Source of the DNA: Bacteroidota bacterium
GTDB taxonomy: Bacteria; Bacteroidota; Bacteroidia; AKYH767-A; OLB10
Direction of reading: 5' to 3'
Length of the DNA: 32,964 nt
Assembly (NCBI GenBank): GCA_029547265.1
Contig: JAKPPP010000112.1
Location: 1-32,964, forward strand
Shown here: positions 1-6,718 of the stretch, one piece after another
How positions within the stretch are numbered: position 1 is the stretch's first letter
Layout of the letters: each line of letters opens with the position of its first letter
The notes under the pieces: model-generated
The model's input: only the letters and a program-made list of their open reading frames with translations
Told to the model about the DNA's origin: nothing
The model's database searches: none
Translations under genes and position numbers: made by a program

Positions 1-572
1 GCATTAATAGTAATATAACTGCTTTTAATTTCTATATGTTGACAGCCGTATGCGCTGGTTGCAATCAGTTTTACATTATATACACCTGGATCGGTGTAAG
101 TATGAGTTGGATTCGCCAAAGTTGACGACGAGCCATCTCCAAAGTCCCACGTATACGTGGCTGCATTAGAAGAACTATTAGTGAAAGTAATAACATTCAC
201 ATCTTCACAAGCTGATAACGGAGAAGCTGTAAAAGCAGCTATCGGGTCGTTAACAACATTGATAGTATGAGTAATCGAATCTTTAACTCCACCTGCGCCA
301 ATAGCGATAAGCTTAACTGTATAAGTACCCGGAGTTAGGAAAACCGTACTTGGGTTTGGAGCAGTTGAAGTATTTGAGTTTCCGAAATTCCACTGATATG
401 ATAATGCACCGGTTGAAGTATTCGTAAAATTCACCATTAAAGGTGCGCAGCCGGTCGTTTTATCGGAACTAAACGACGCTACGGGCGTTTGGGCCCGTAA
501 CGTAAACGTTTGTAGAATTAATATTGCCGCGAAAACTACACGAATCATTCGATATGTAACGGCATGGCCCAT
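1..572 (-). CDS. PKD-domain secreted protein, 3' end outside window
   Basis: An open frame runs leftward from ATG 572 to the window edge without a stop, about 190 codons. Its start reads as a Sec signal peptide ending near LRAQ. A second in-frame ATG at 548 gives a tidier signal peptide (MIRVVFAAILILQTF) and may be the true start. At least two PKD-type repeats follow: one with the core QWNFGNS and one with YTWDFGDGS, each followed by a PGTYTVKL or PGVYNVKL strand, the usual PKD signature. PKD repeats are beta-sandwich modules of large exported surface proteins in Bacteroidota, often carrying a type IX secretion tail; that end is not in the window, so secretion by that route is inference. The neighbouring minus-strand gene upstream also encodes an exported beta-sandwich domain. 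Confidence 0.85.
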   Translation of the reverse strand, partial: MGHAVTYRMIRVVFAAILILQTFTLRAQTPVASFSSDKTTGCAPLMVNFTNTSTGALSYQWNFGNSNTSTAPNPSTVFLTPGTYTVKLIAIGAGGVKDSITHTINVVNDPIAAFTASPLSACEDVNVITFTNSSSNAATYTWDFGDGSSSTLANPTHTYTDPGVYNVKLIATSAYGCQHIEIKSSYITIN

Positions 573-637
573 TTTTGACCTTTATTATAATGTTTTGGTT
601 GGTTGTTTTGGTTGGTTGTGCTGAGGTGAAAAGAAGA

Positions 638-1201
638 TTATTTCTCTTCTTCGCCCTGAGCGTAGTTGTTAAAGTTGGAAGCCTGGTTAATCACAGAGTT
701 CACTGCGCTATATAACTGGTTTCCTTCTTTAGTGATTTTTTTCACACGGTAGTATGAAAAACCTGCAGGAGGTGCTTGATCGATCCAGCTATAGTAAAGT
801 TCTATTTCTGCTCCGATACCTTCTTTAACACCAACAGATGCAAAGTCTTTACCATTACCTGAACGTTCAACAACGTAAACGCAATCTTCAGGTTCGTTTT
901 TAGATGTCCAGCTGATGAACACTTTTCCTGAATTATAAACGGTGTTATAATTGTAGATGTTCATGGCTCCTTGGGTACCTGCCGACATTACCATTGAGTT
1001 GTTAGGCGACGATTGTGCCATACTCGAGCCAGCGGCTGCCATCAAAATCAGAAACACTACGGTTTCAATTAAGAATAAGAATTTGAACGCGGAACCTTGT
1101 TGCTCATCTCTGTTGAAATAACGCTTAGGTTTCGAATACATCAACATCCTGTTTTCGCGGATTGTTTTGTAGAAGTCTTCGTTGTGGGCGGTGTGGTTCA
1201 T
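638..1201 (-). CDS. small membrane-anchored protein with Fn3-like C-terminal domain
   Basis: This 187-residue protein has no family name I recognise. It begins with about 40 charged, probably cytoplasmic residues, then one hydrophobic helix (residues about 40-57) followed by SSMAQSS, which may be a long-headed signal peptide or a type II anchor. Residues about 90-170 match the small beta-sandwich pattern seen in Bacteroidota exported proteins: ISWTSKNEPE, then YVVERSGNGKDF, then YYSWID and YYRVKKITKEG. The tail is acidic (GEEEK). The frame extends upstream to 1237, but I place the start at ATG 1201 because an almost perfect Shine-Dalgarno (AAGGAGGA) lies eight bases before it, which is rare in this phylum. 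The gene lies upstream of the PKD-protein gene on the same strand and may be co-transcribed with it. Role unknown; binding or surface assembly is a guess. Confidence 0.75.
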   Translation of the reverse strand: MNHTAHNEDFYKTIRENRMLMYSKPKRYFNRDEQQGSAFKFLFLIETVVFLILMAAAGSSMAQSSPNNSMVMSAGTQGAMNIYNYNTVYNSGKVFISWTSKNEPEDCVYVVERSGNGKDFASVGVKEGIGAEIELYYSWIDQAPPAGFSYYRVKKITKEGNQLYSAVNSVINQASNFNNYAQGEEEK

Positions 1202-1207
1202 TTTGTG

Positions 1208-1216
1208 ATCCTCCTT
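1208..1216 (-). promoter_or_regulatory. strong Shine-Dalgarno sequence
   Basis: On the minus strand the bases AAGGAGGA end eight bases before ATG 1201. It decides the start of the Fn3-like gene over the longer frame opening at 1237. I saw no comparable site in front of the other genes whose starts I inspected. Confidence 0.8.
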
Positions 1217-1638
1217 AGAGTTTTTGGTCATTAGCAATTTACATGCATCTTAACGTAACATGGTTCCGAAAGGTTACACATCTTCCATTTGTAAGAATTA
1301 AGTCTTCGTTGCTCTTATTTATTAGGTATTTAGGCAATCGAAGTCGGTTCTTAAGTCTGAAGTAATGTTTTCGGTGCGTATAATAAGCGGTTAGTAGAAT
1401 GTAAGATTTGATCCGTTTTATTGGAGTCGGTTCTCACATTTTTCTGCCGGTTACTAATGGCATTACATCATGCATCGGCCTTTTCATACGGAGGTTATTT
1501 AGGAAGGTTACATTTTGCCTATATGAGAGATGTTTACCCTCGTTTTTGAAAAAAAATCAAAATCAACCAGAACCTTACATCAACTTTTCACGTAAGAGGC
1601 ACAAATCCCAGGTATTAAATTTAATCCCAAAAGACAAA
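1217..1638. other. gene-free divergent region
   Basis: About 420 bases separate the minus-strand Fn3-like gene from the plus-strand helical-repeat gene and should hold both promoters. I found no exact TTG-N19-TAnnTTTG match on either strand. A plus-strand frame open from TTG 1408 gives low-complexity, Cys/Phe-rich residues unlike a protein start, so I treat it as non-coding leader. No RNA gene or repeat was recognised here. Confidence 0.5.
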
Positions 1639-3096
1639 ATGGACATCCTCAGTAAAACCATCAAGAAATTATCGGAAGACGAATACCAACAGCTTCTAAT
1701 GGAAGTGTCAGGCAAGAAAAAAAACAAACCTTTTTTGGTCCTCGAAACAACCCGATCACGTGATGTAGAAGACAGTGAAATGATGGAGATTCTTCAGGTG
1801 AATCCCAGTGCTTACTACACTTTAAAATCGCGATTAAATTCAAAAATCGCAGCAGTACTTAGCAAAAAAGTTCAAAACCCTATCCAAACTTTAATGGATG
1901 AGGTTTCTCGCGTTCCTGCACATTTATTCGGTAATAATCGTGAGTTTTCTGTAAGAGCATTGCGCGAATTGGAAAAACAATTAATCGAATATGATTTAAA
2001 TGCAGAATTGATCTTAGTATATAAAACTCTTGCACAATTGCATTTGTATACCGAAGATTATGATTTTTATGAAAACAAATTCAGCAAGCATGTAGCTTTT
2101 TCATTAGCTGTATCTAAGGCTGAAAATTTATTCTTCCGCATGATTAAAAAAATCGGAGAATATCAATTAAATCAACGTGAATCTGATCTCGAAGAAGTGA
2201 TTATGATGAAGCGCGAACTTGCAAATATTTGCGAGTTATACGATTCACATCGCTTGTTTGTATTGTACAATATCGCACGTGTTTATTATTTGTGTAATGT
2301 GCCTCATAAGATTGATGGATTAAAAGCGCGCGAATTAGAAATCGAGAATATTATTCAGAAGATGTCGCAGGTGTTCGAGAATTATCCGATGGATACTTTC
2401 TACCAAAACATCAAAGGTATTACTGACTTAATGTATTTCGAATACTATATCAGAACAGGAAATATTGTACGTGCCGATTATTATCTGCAACGCGTACACC
2501 AACAAATGCCTGATTTGATGGAGAAGCACATGATGCATTTCTTCTTAGTTCAATTCTTACGTTCTAAAGTGTTGAAGTATTTAATTGATGGTAATATGGA
2601 TCACCTTCAATTCGGATACGAATCACTCGAAAAAGAAGTAGATGTTGACATGAATGAAGCGTATCATTATATCTCTTTAAAACGATTCCTTGCTACTGTG
2701 AAATATTATCAACGCGACTACCATGGTGCAGCGCGTAAGATGAACGAACTTAGAAATCAAATGTCGCTGAAGCATTTTATGGCTACCGATGTTGATTGCA
2801 AATTATTCCAAGCTCTTCAATATTGTATCCTCGGCGATGATAGCTTATGCATGCAAATCATCAGCAGCTTAAAACGTCAGGTGCGTGAACAAGAAGATGA
2901 GTTCGAATCAGCGAAGTTCTTTATGAAAATATTAAAGACTGCACTTAAGCCTGCCGACTATCGTCGTAAGGTTAAGAAGATTGCCGAAATGTGGCATGAA
3001 TTCGAAGAGATGAATAAAGGAACTTTCCCTGTTCTTACTTATGTCCGCGCCGATGACAATGTACTTCGTCGCATGAGTAACCCAATTAAAGATTAA
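1639..3096 (+). CDS. alpha-helical repeat protein, unknown function
   Basis: A 485-residue soluble protein with no signal peptide and no membrane segment. Residues about 1-80 are basic and include SAYYTLKSRLNSKIAAVL, resembling the N-terminal helices of other Bacteroidota proteins of about 500 residues that carry degenerate TPR-like repeats. The rest is a run of amphipathic helix pairs rich in Tyr, Leu, Arg and Glu (for example LAQLHLYTEDYDFYENKF and YIRTGNIVRADYYLQR), as expected of a helical solenoid. I recognise no catalytic motif. The frame is open back to TTG 1408, but the 77 extra residues do not look like protein, so I chose ATG 1639. A strong terminator follows and the gene appears monocistronic. 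Most likely a scaffold or protein-protein adaptor; this is inferred from fold type only. Confidence 0.8.
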   Translation: MDILSKTIKKLSEDEYQQLLMEVSGKKKNKPFLVLETTRSRDVEDSEMMEILQVNPSAYYTLKSRLNSKIAAVLSKKVQNPIQTLMDEVSRVPAHLFGNNREFSVRALRELEKQLIEYDLNAELILVYKTLAQLHLYTEDYDFYENKFSKHVAFSLAVSKAENLFFRMIKKIGEYQLNQRESDLEEVIMMKRELANICELYDSHRLFVLYNIARVYYLCNVPHKIDGLKARELEIENIIQKMSQVFENYPMDTFYQNIKGITDLMYFEYYIRTGNIVRADYYLQRVHQQMPDLMEKHMMHFFLVQFLRSKVLKYLIDGNMDHLQFGYESLEKEVDVDMNEAYHYISLKRFLATVKYYQRDYHGAARKMNELRNQMSLKHFMATDVDCKLFQALQYCILGDDSLCMQIISSLKRQVREQEDEFESAKFFMKILKTALKPADYRRKVKKIAEMWHEFEEMNKGTFPVLTYVRADDNVLRRMSNPIKD

Positions 3097-3121
3097 TTCT
3101 GAAAAGAAATCTGTGATATAA

Positions 3122-3153
3122 AAAAGGGGCTGTCAGTAATGATAGCCCCTTTT
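3122..3153. terminator. bidirectional intrinsic terminator
   Basis: A 14-base-pair stem with one G-U pair and a GTAA loop: AAAAGGGGCTGTCA at 3122-3135 pairs with 3140-3153. It has A tracts on the left and T tracts on the right, so it can serve both the plus-strand gene ending at 3096 and the minus-strand response regulator ending at 3170. Confidence 0.9.
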
Positions 3154-3169
3154 CATTTATCCATTAATT

Positions 3170-3571
3170 CTAAAAGGTAATTGCGTCGAGATATTTTTCG
3201 CTCAATGGCTTATTTACGTATTTAAATACGTAAGTATTCGTTGACGCCTTGTTGATGTCTTCAGGACTGATTGAAGAAGAAAGGACAACAATTTTACACG
3301 CGCTTTTCAATTCCGTTGGCAATAATTCGAATTCAGCTAAAAAGCCAAACCCGTCTTTTACCGGCATATTCAAATCCAAAAACACAACTTCAGGGAAGTC
3401 GGCAGCATCTGATAACGATTGGAGATGAGATAACGCAGCGTCGGCTGAGTTTTTTACGACTACTTCTTCTGCAAAACGACTAGAAGTAATCATTCTTTCA
3501 TTAATGAAATTGTCAATCTCATTATCGTCAATAAGCAAAACCTTACGGTAGCGTGCCTGTGAACTTTTCAT
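3170..3571 (-). CDS. stand-alone response regulator receiver domain
   Basis: A single CheY-like receiver domain of 133 residues with no output domain. The acidic pair is D15-D16 in LLIDDNEID, the phospho-acceptor is D66 in VFLDLNMP, the conserved Ser/Thr is S98 in VVLSSS, and the lysine is K121 in VNKPLS. All residues needed for phosphorylation are present. Length and the DDNEIDNF start resemble the single-domain regulators that Bacteroidota carry next to hybrid kinases, but no kinase gene is in this window, so its partner is unknown. The frame stays open to 3634, overlapping tRNA-Phe, so I start at ATG 3571, only 33 bases after the tRNA. It is probably transcribed with or processed from the tRNA transcript. 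Confidence 0.9.
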   Translation of the reverse strand: MKSSQARYRKVLLIDDNEIDNFINERMITSSRFAEEVVVKNSADAALSHLQSLSDAADFPEVVFLDLNMPVKDGFGFLAEFELLPTELKSACKIVVLSSSISPEDINKASTNTYVFKYVNKPLSEKYLDAITF

Positions 3572-3604
3572 GAGAATGTAGGCGTTAGTTAGAAAGAATT
3601 TTTG

Positions 3605-3677
3605 TGGTGATGGACGGGATCGAACCGCCGACACAAGGATTTTCAGTCCTTTGCTCTACCGACTGAGCTACATCACC
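3605..3677 (-). tRNA. tRNA-Phe (anticodon GAA)
   Basis: Read on the minus strand, the 73 bases fold as a full cloverleaf: acceptor GGTGATG pairing with CATCACC, D-arm GCTCAGTCGGTAGAGC, anticodon stem AAGGA/TCCTT around loop CTGAAAA (GAA), variable loop, T-arm with TTCGATC, and discriminator A. The CCA end is not encoded (the next bases are CAAA). Confidence 0.97.
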
Positions 3678-3817
3678 TTAGTGAGGGCGCAAAAGTATAA
3701 TATTTTCATTAAAACCAAGCTGATTTACTGCAGGAAATATTGAAATTTAGTAAATTATTTTGCTATTGCCTTATTTTCAATGCGCTACATTGACAGCAAT
3801 TTACTTATTTTGCCTCG

Positions 3818-4537
3818 ATGATTATAGCAGCCGATTTAGGTAATACCGCATTAAAACTGGGTGTATTTGACGATAATGGATTGATTGTCAGTAAGAAATT
3901 CGATTATTCGATGCAAAACGAGATCGAGAACTTCTTTCTTTCCAATTCTTGTGATCAGCTGGTATTTTCGACGGTTCGCGTTGTTCCGGAGCATTTTCAG
4001 TTGATAATGAATACGATAAAACGTTGCCTAGAGGTGAATTCTTCTACGCCGCTTCCGATCGTTAATAATTACGGTACTCCGCAAACGTTGGGAACCGATC
4101 GTATCGCGAACGCTGTTGCCGCTGCCGCCCTTTATCCCGGGAAACCGGTATTGGCAATCGATTGCGGTACTTGCCTGAAATTCGATTTCGTTCATCCCGA
4201 TACGGGATACGAAGGGGGCGCCATCTCCCCCGGATTAAATATGCGTTTCAAAGCCTTGCATGAAAATACTGCTCGCCTTCCGCTGATTGCTTATCGCGAT
4301 GATAGCCCATTAATCGGGAAAAATACCGAAGAATCGATCCTTTCGGGCGTGATTCATGGCATGTTGGCCGAGATTAAGGGAATATCAGCACAATATTCCG
4401 ACAGGTTTCCCGATTTAATATGCGTTATTACGGGTGGCGACTATCTTCACTTTTATAATAGCCTTAAAACATTCATCTTTGCAGCCCCGGATCTGACATT
4501 AACCGGATTGCGGGAAATCTTGCGTTATAATCAATAA
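3818..4537 (+). CDS. coaX: type III pantothenate kinase
   Basis: It phosphorylates pantothenate to 4'-phosphopantothenate, the first step of coenzyme A synthesis, in the cytoplasm. The 239-residue length fits the family. It shows the ASKHA phosphate motif DLGNT at residues 6-10, the GTDR motif at 92-95, the second acidic motif IDCGT at 114-118, and GGAISPGLNMR, all typical of CoaX rather than CoaA. The stop codon TAA at 4535-4537 overlaps the ATG of the next gene by one base, so the downstream outer-membrane protein is probably translationally coupled. The gene heads a plus-strand run with an outer-membrane barrel, lptC, a small membrane protein and a PpiD-type foldase, a grouping common in this phylum. 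Confidence 0.95.
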   Translation: MIIAADLGNTALKLGVFDDNGLIVSKKFDYSMQNEIENFFLSNSCDQLVFSTVRVVPEHFQLIMNTIKRCLEVNSSTPLPIVNNYGTPQTLGTDRIANAVAAAALYPGKPVLAIDCGTCLKFDFVHPDTGYEGGAISPGLNMRFKALHENTARLPLIAYRDDSPLIGKNTEESILSGVIHGMLAEIKGISAQYSDRFPDLICVITGGDYLHFYNSLKTFIFAAPDLTLTGLREILRYNQ

Positions 4538-5826
4538 TGAAGCTCAACATCATCAATAAAAAGGCAATACCGGCAATGATCGGTTTGTTATTGTCGTCAG
4601 GACTCTTTGCTCAAACCAGTACTTTGTCGCCTTATTCTCGTTTCGGAATCGGTGAAATGTTGTTCAGAGGATTCGCTCATCAGCGAGGAATGGGAGGAGT
4701 AGCTTATGGCGGAACATCGGCCGGAAGTTTAAACTTTTCGAATCCCGCTACCTATGCTTATGATTCGGTAATGGTAGTTGAATTCGGCCTCGATGCAGAA
4801 GTCATAAAACAAACGCAAGGCGACTTAAAAGTTCAAAAAACTAATTCGCGTTTAAATACACTTTCACTCGGATTTCCGCTGCTGAAGAATAAAATCGGAT
4901 TAGCATTCGGTATTGTTCCCTATAGCGGAAAAGGATACGATATTAACTCGACAGAGAATGCCGGCATCGATACCTTAGGAACAACGTTAACATCGCATTA
5001 CAAAGGTAGCGGAGGTTATACGCGTTACTTCCTCGGATTAGGTGCCAATATCACCAAAAACCTTTCTTTGGGAGTGAATGCCGATTATCTTTTTGGTACT
5101 GTAACTCGTCAACGACGCGCAGAATTTTCAAATACATTAATGTTCAACAATAACTATCAAGATGACTTAAACATCAGCGATTTTTATTTTGAAATGGGAT
5201 TGCATTGGAAGCAAAAAATTAATGATAAAACTACTCTCGGAATCGGTATCGTTGGAGCTCCTGCGCAAGCAGTAAAAGCGAAGCGTACTTTATGGTGGGT
5301 AAATTACCGTATCGGATCTTCGGGAAGTGATATTTTGAAAGATACTATCCTCTATCAACCAGATGTAACAGGAACGGTAACATTACCTGCTTATGCCGGA
5401 ATCGGTTTTAACTTAACCAGCGGAACTAAATGGCAAGCGGGAGTTGATTTCACGTACCAAGATTGGAGTTCATATAAGTCATTCGGGTCTACCGACACCC
5501 TTAAAAACAGCATGGGAATTTCCTTGGGCGGAAGCTTAACTCCTGATCTAACATCAACGAGTTATTTCAATCGCGTAGTTTATCGTGCGGGAGTATATTA
5601 CAACCAAACATCACTCGAATTAAGAGGCAATCAATTGAACGAATACGGAGTATCATTAGGAGTAGGTTTGCCGCTTCGTAAATCGTTGCAATCGGCTGTA
5701 AACATTGCGTTCGAATTCGGGCAACGTGGTACGACAACTGATAATTTGATTAAAGAACAATATGCACGCGTAGTACTCGGACTAACCTTCAATGAAGTGT
5801 GGTTCCAAAAGCGTAAATACGATTAA
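4537..5826 (+). CDS. outer-membrane beta-barrel protein, OmpP1/FadL-like
   Basis: A 429-residue protein with a signal peptide cleaved near GLFAQ (residues 22-26). The mature start, TLSPYSRFGIGE followed by RGMGGVAYGG, is the characteristic opening of Bacteroidota OmpP1/FadL-like barrels (compare SNPAxY; here FSNPATYAY). The remainder is alternating amphipathic strands with many Gly, Asn and aromatic residues, ending in a strand with aromatic positions. FadL-type barrels pass hydrophobic compounds across the outer membrane; the substrate here is unknown. Its start overlaps the coaX stop and lptC follows after a few bases, so it sits inside an operon otherwise concerned with CoA synthesis and lipopolysaccharide export. 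Confidence 0.8.
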   Translation: MKLNIINKKAIPAMIGLLLSSGLFAQTSTLSPYSRFGIGEMLFRGFAHQRGMGGVAYGGTSAGSLNFSNPATYAYDSVMVVEFGLDAEVIKQTQGDLKVQKTNSRLNTLSLGFPLLKNKIGLAFGIVPYSGKGYDINSTENAGIDTLGTTLTSHYKGSGGYTRYFLGLGANITKNLSLGVNADYLFGTVTRQRRAEFSNTLMFNNNYQDDLNISDFYFEMGLHWKQKINDKTTLGIGIVGAPAQAVKAKRTLWWVNYRIGSSGSDILKDTILYQPDVTGTVTLPAYAGIGFNLTSGTKWQAGVDFTYQDWSSYKSFGSTDTLKNSMGISLGGSLTPDLTSTSYFNRVVYRAGVYYNQTSLELRGNQLNEYGVSLGVGLPLRKSLQSAVNIAFEFGQRGTTTDNLIKEQYARVVLGLTFNEVWFQKRKYD

Positions 5827-5834
5827 TACCGGTG

Positions 5835-6389
5835 ATGCCGAAGCGCCTAATTTATACTGTTTTACTCGCAACGGCGACTGTCGCAGTCTGCTTTTTAAGC
5901 TCCTGTGAAAACGATAATGCCGAGATTGCCAGAGTAACGGCAACGGTGAACGATCCGATAGAGGAAATTAAAGGGCTGGAAACCCTTTACAGCGACTCGG
6001 GTATGGTAAAAGTGAAGGTAACGGCCTTGTCGATGTTAAAGAAAATTCGTCCGAAGGCAGTAACCGAATTGCCCGGAGGGATGGTGATTGAATTTTTCGA
6101 TCAAAACAAGAAAGTCACCTCACGTTTATCGGCCAAATATGCTATACATTACGAGTTGGAGCACCGTTGGGAGGCCAAAAATGATGTAGAAGTGATCAAC
6201 GAGAAGGGCGAAAAGCTAAATACTGAAAAGTTAATTTGGGACGAAAGGAAAGAACTCTTATCTTCCGATCAATTTGTTAAGATAACCACCCCTGAAGAAA
6301 TCATTATGGGGAAAGGATTTGAAGCAAATCAGGACTTCAGCAGGTATAAAATCTTCAATGTAACCGGCAGGATTACCGTAAAGCAATAA
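5835..6389 (+). CDS. lptC: LptC-like lipopolysaccharide transport protein, lipoprotein
   Basis: LptC links the inner-membrane LptBFG exporter to the periplasmic LptA bridge that carries lipopolysaccharide outward. I see an N-terminal hydrophobic segment with a lipobox (LSSC, Cys24 counting from ATG 5835), then an OstA-like repeat pattern: GGMVIEFFDQNKKVTSRLSAKYAI, then WEAKNDVEVINEKGEKLNTEKLIWD, then SSDQFVKITTPEEIIMGKGFEANQDF. This last stretch is the signature of the LptC/OstA fold in this phylum. A GTG at 5832 opens the same frame one codon earlier; I prefer the ATG. The predicted lipid anchor replaces the transmembrane helix of E. coli LptC. It is followed three bases later by a small membrane protein gene. 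Confidence 0.88.
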   Translation: MPKRLIYTVLLATATVAVCFLSSCENDNAEIARVTATVNDPIEEIKGLETLYSDSGMVKVKVTALSMLKKIRPKAVTELPGGMVIEFFDQNKKVTSRLSAKYAIHYELEHRWEAKNDVEVINEKGEKLNTEKLIWDERKELLSSDQFVKITTPEEIIMGKGFEANQDFSRYKIFNVTGRITVKQ

Positions 6390-6392
6390 ACG

Positions 6393-6587
6393 ATGCTTCG
6401 CATATTGGAAATATCATGGATGATCATCGCCCTATTGGGAGCGGGGATGGGTGTTTTTAAACTAACGACCGATTCGTTGGCATCTGCTATCTGGTTTTTC
6501 CTATTTACGCTGGTGGCCACCATCTTTTGGTTGGTTCGTAGGAAGCAAAGAATCACCATGCAAAAACACCGTTCAGCCCGAAATTGA
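6393..6587 (+). CDS. small two-helix membrane protein next to lptC
   Basis: A 64-residue protein that starts three bases after the lptC stop codon. It has two hydrophobic helices (residues about 5-23 and 30-48) joined by a short loop KLTTDSLAS, followed by a strongly basic tail (VRRKQRITMQKHRSARN), which by the positive-inside rule faces the cytoplasm. I do not recognise a named family. The tight spacing to lptC, proper start codon and two clear helices make it a real gene rather than a chance frame. Position suggests a link to envelope transport, but nothing in the sequence proves it. Confidence 0.7.
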   Translation: MLRILEISWMIIALLGAGMGVFKLTTDSLASAIWFFLFTLVATIFWLVRRKQRITMQKHRSARN

Positions 6588-6590
6588 GGT

Positions 6591-6607
6591 AAAAACAGGC
6601 TGTTTTT
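6591..6607 (+). terminator. possible weak terminator after the lptC run
   Basis: AAAAACA and TGTTTTT pair around a three-base loop (GGC) four bases after the small membrane protein gene, followed by an AT-rich run. The stem is short and almost all A-T, so termination may be partial. Confidence 0.35.
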
Positions 6608-6661
6608 ATAATTCTATTGAAAATCAACCAACTATTTTCTTGTTTCGAACCCTCGAACCCT

Positions 6662-6691
6662 TTCCTCGTACAAAATAGAGTCGTATATTCG
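6662..6691 (+). promoter_or_regulatory. possible promoter of the PpiD-type foldase gene
   Basis: TATATTCG at 6684-6691 matches the Bacteroidota -7 element TAnnTTTG with one mismatch. The -33 slot, 19 bases upstream, reads TTC instead of TTG. It lies 28 bases before ATG 6719. Confidence 0.35.
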
Positions 6692-6718
6692 CACCCTTAA
6701 TAAGAAATTCAAAGTACT

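Noticed and set aside
1217-1237. Start of the Fn3-like gene at 1237
   Set aside because: The Shine-Dalgarno lies between 1237 and 1201 and points to ATG 1201.
1408-1638. Upstream extension of the helical-repeat protein from TTG 1408
   Set aside because: The extra 77 residues do not look like protein, and ATG 1639 starts a convincing helical domain.
3605-3677. tRNA-Phe as an integration site
   Set aside because: I saw no copy of the tRNA 3' end nearby, no integrase and only core genes around.
3805-3812. TTATTTTG as the coaX promoter box
   Set aside because: It lacks the conserved A of TAnnTTTG, has no TTG at the -33 slot and ends five bases before the start codon.
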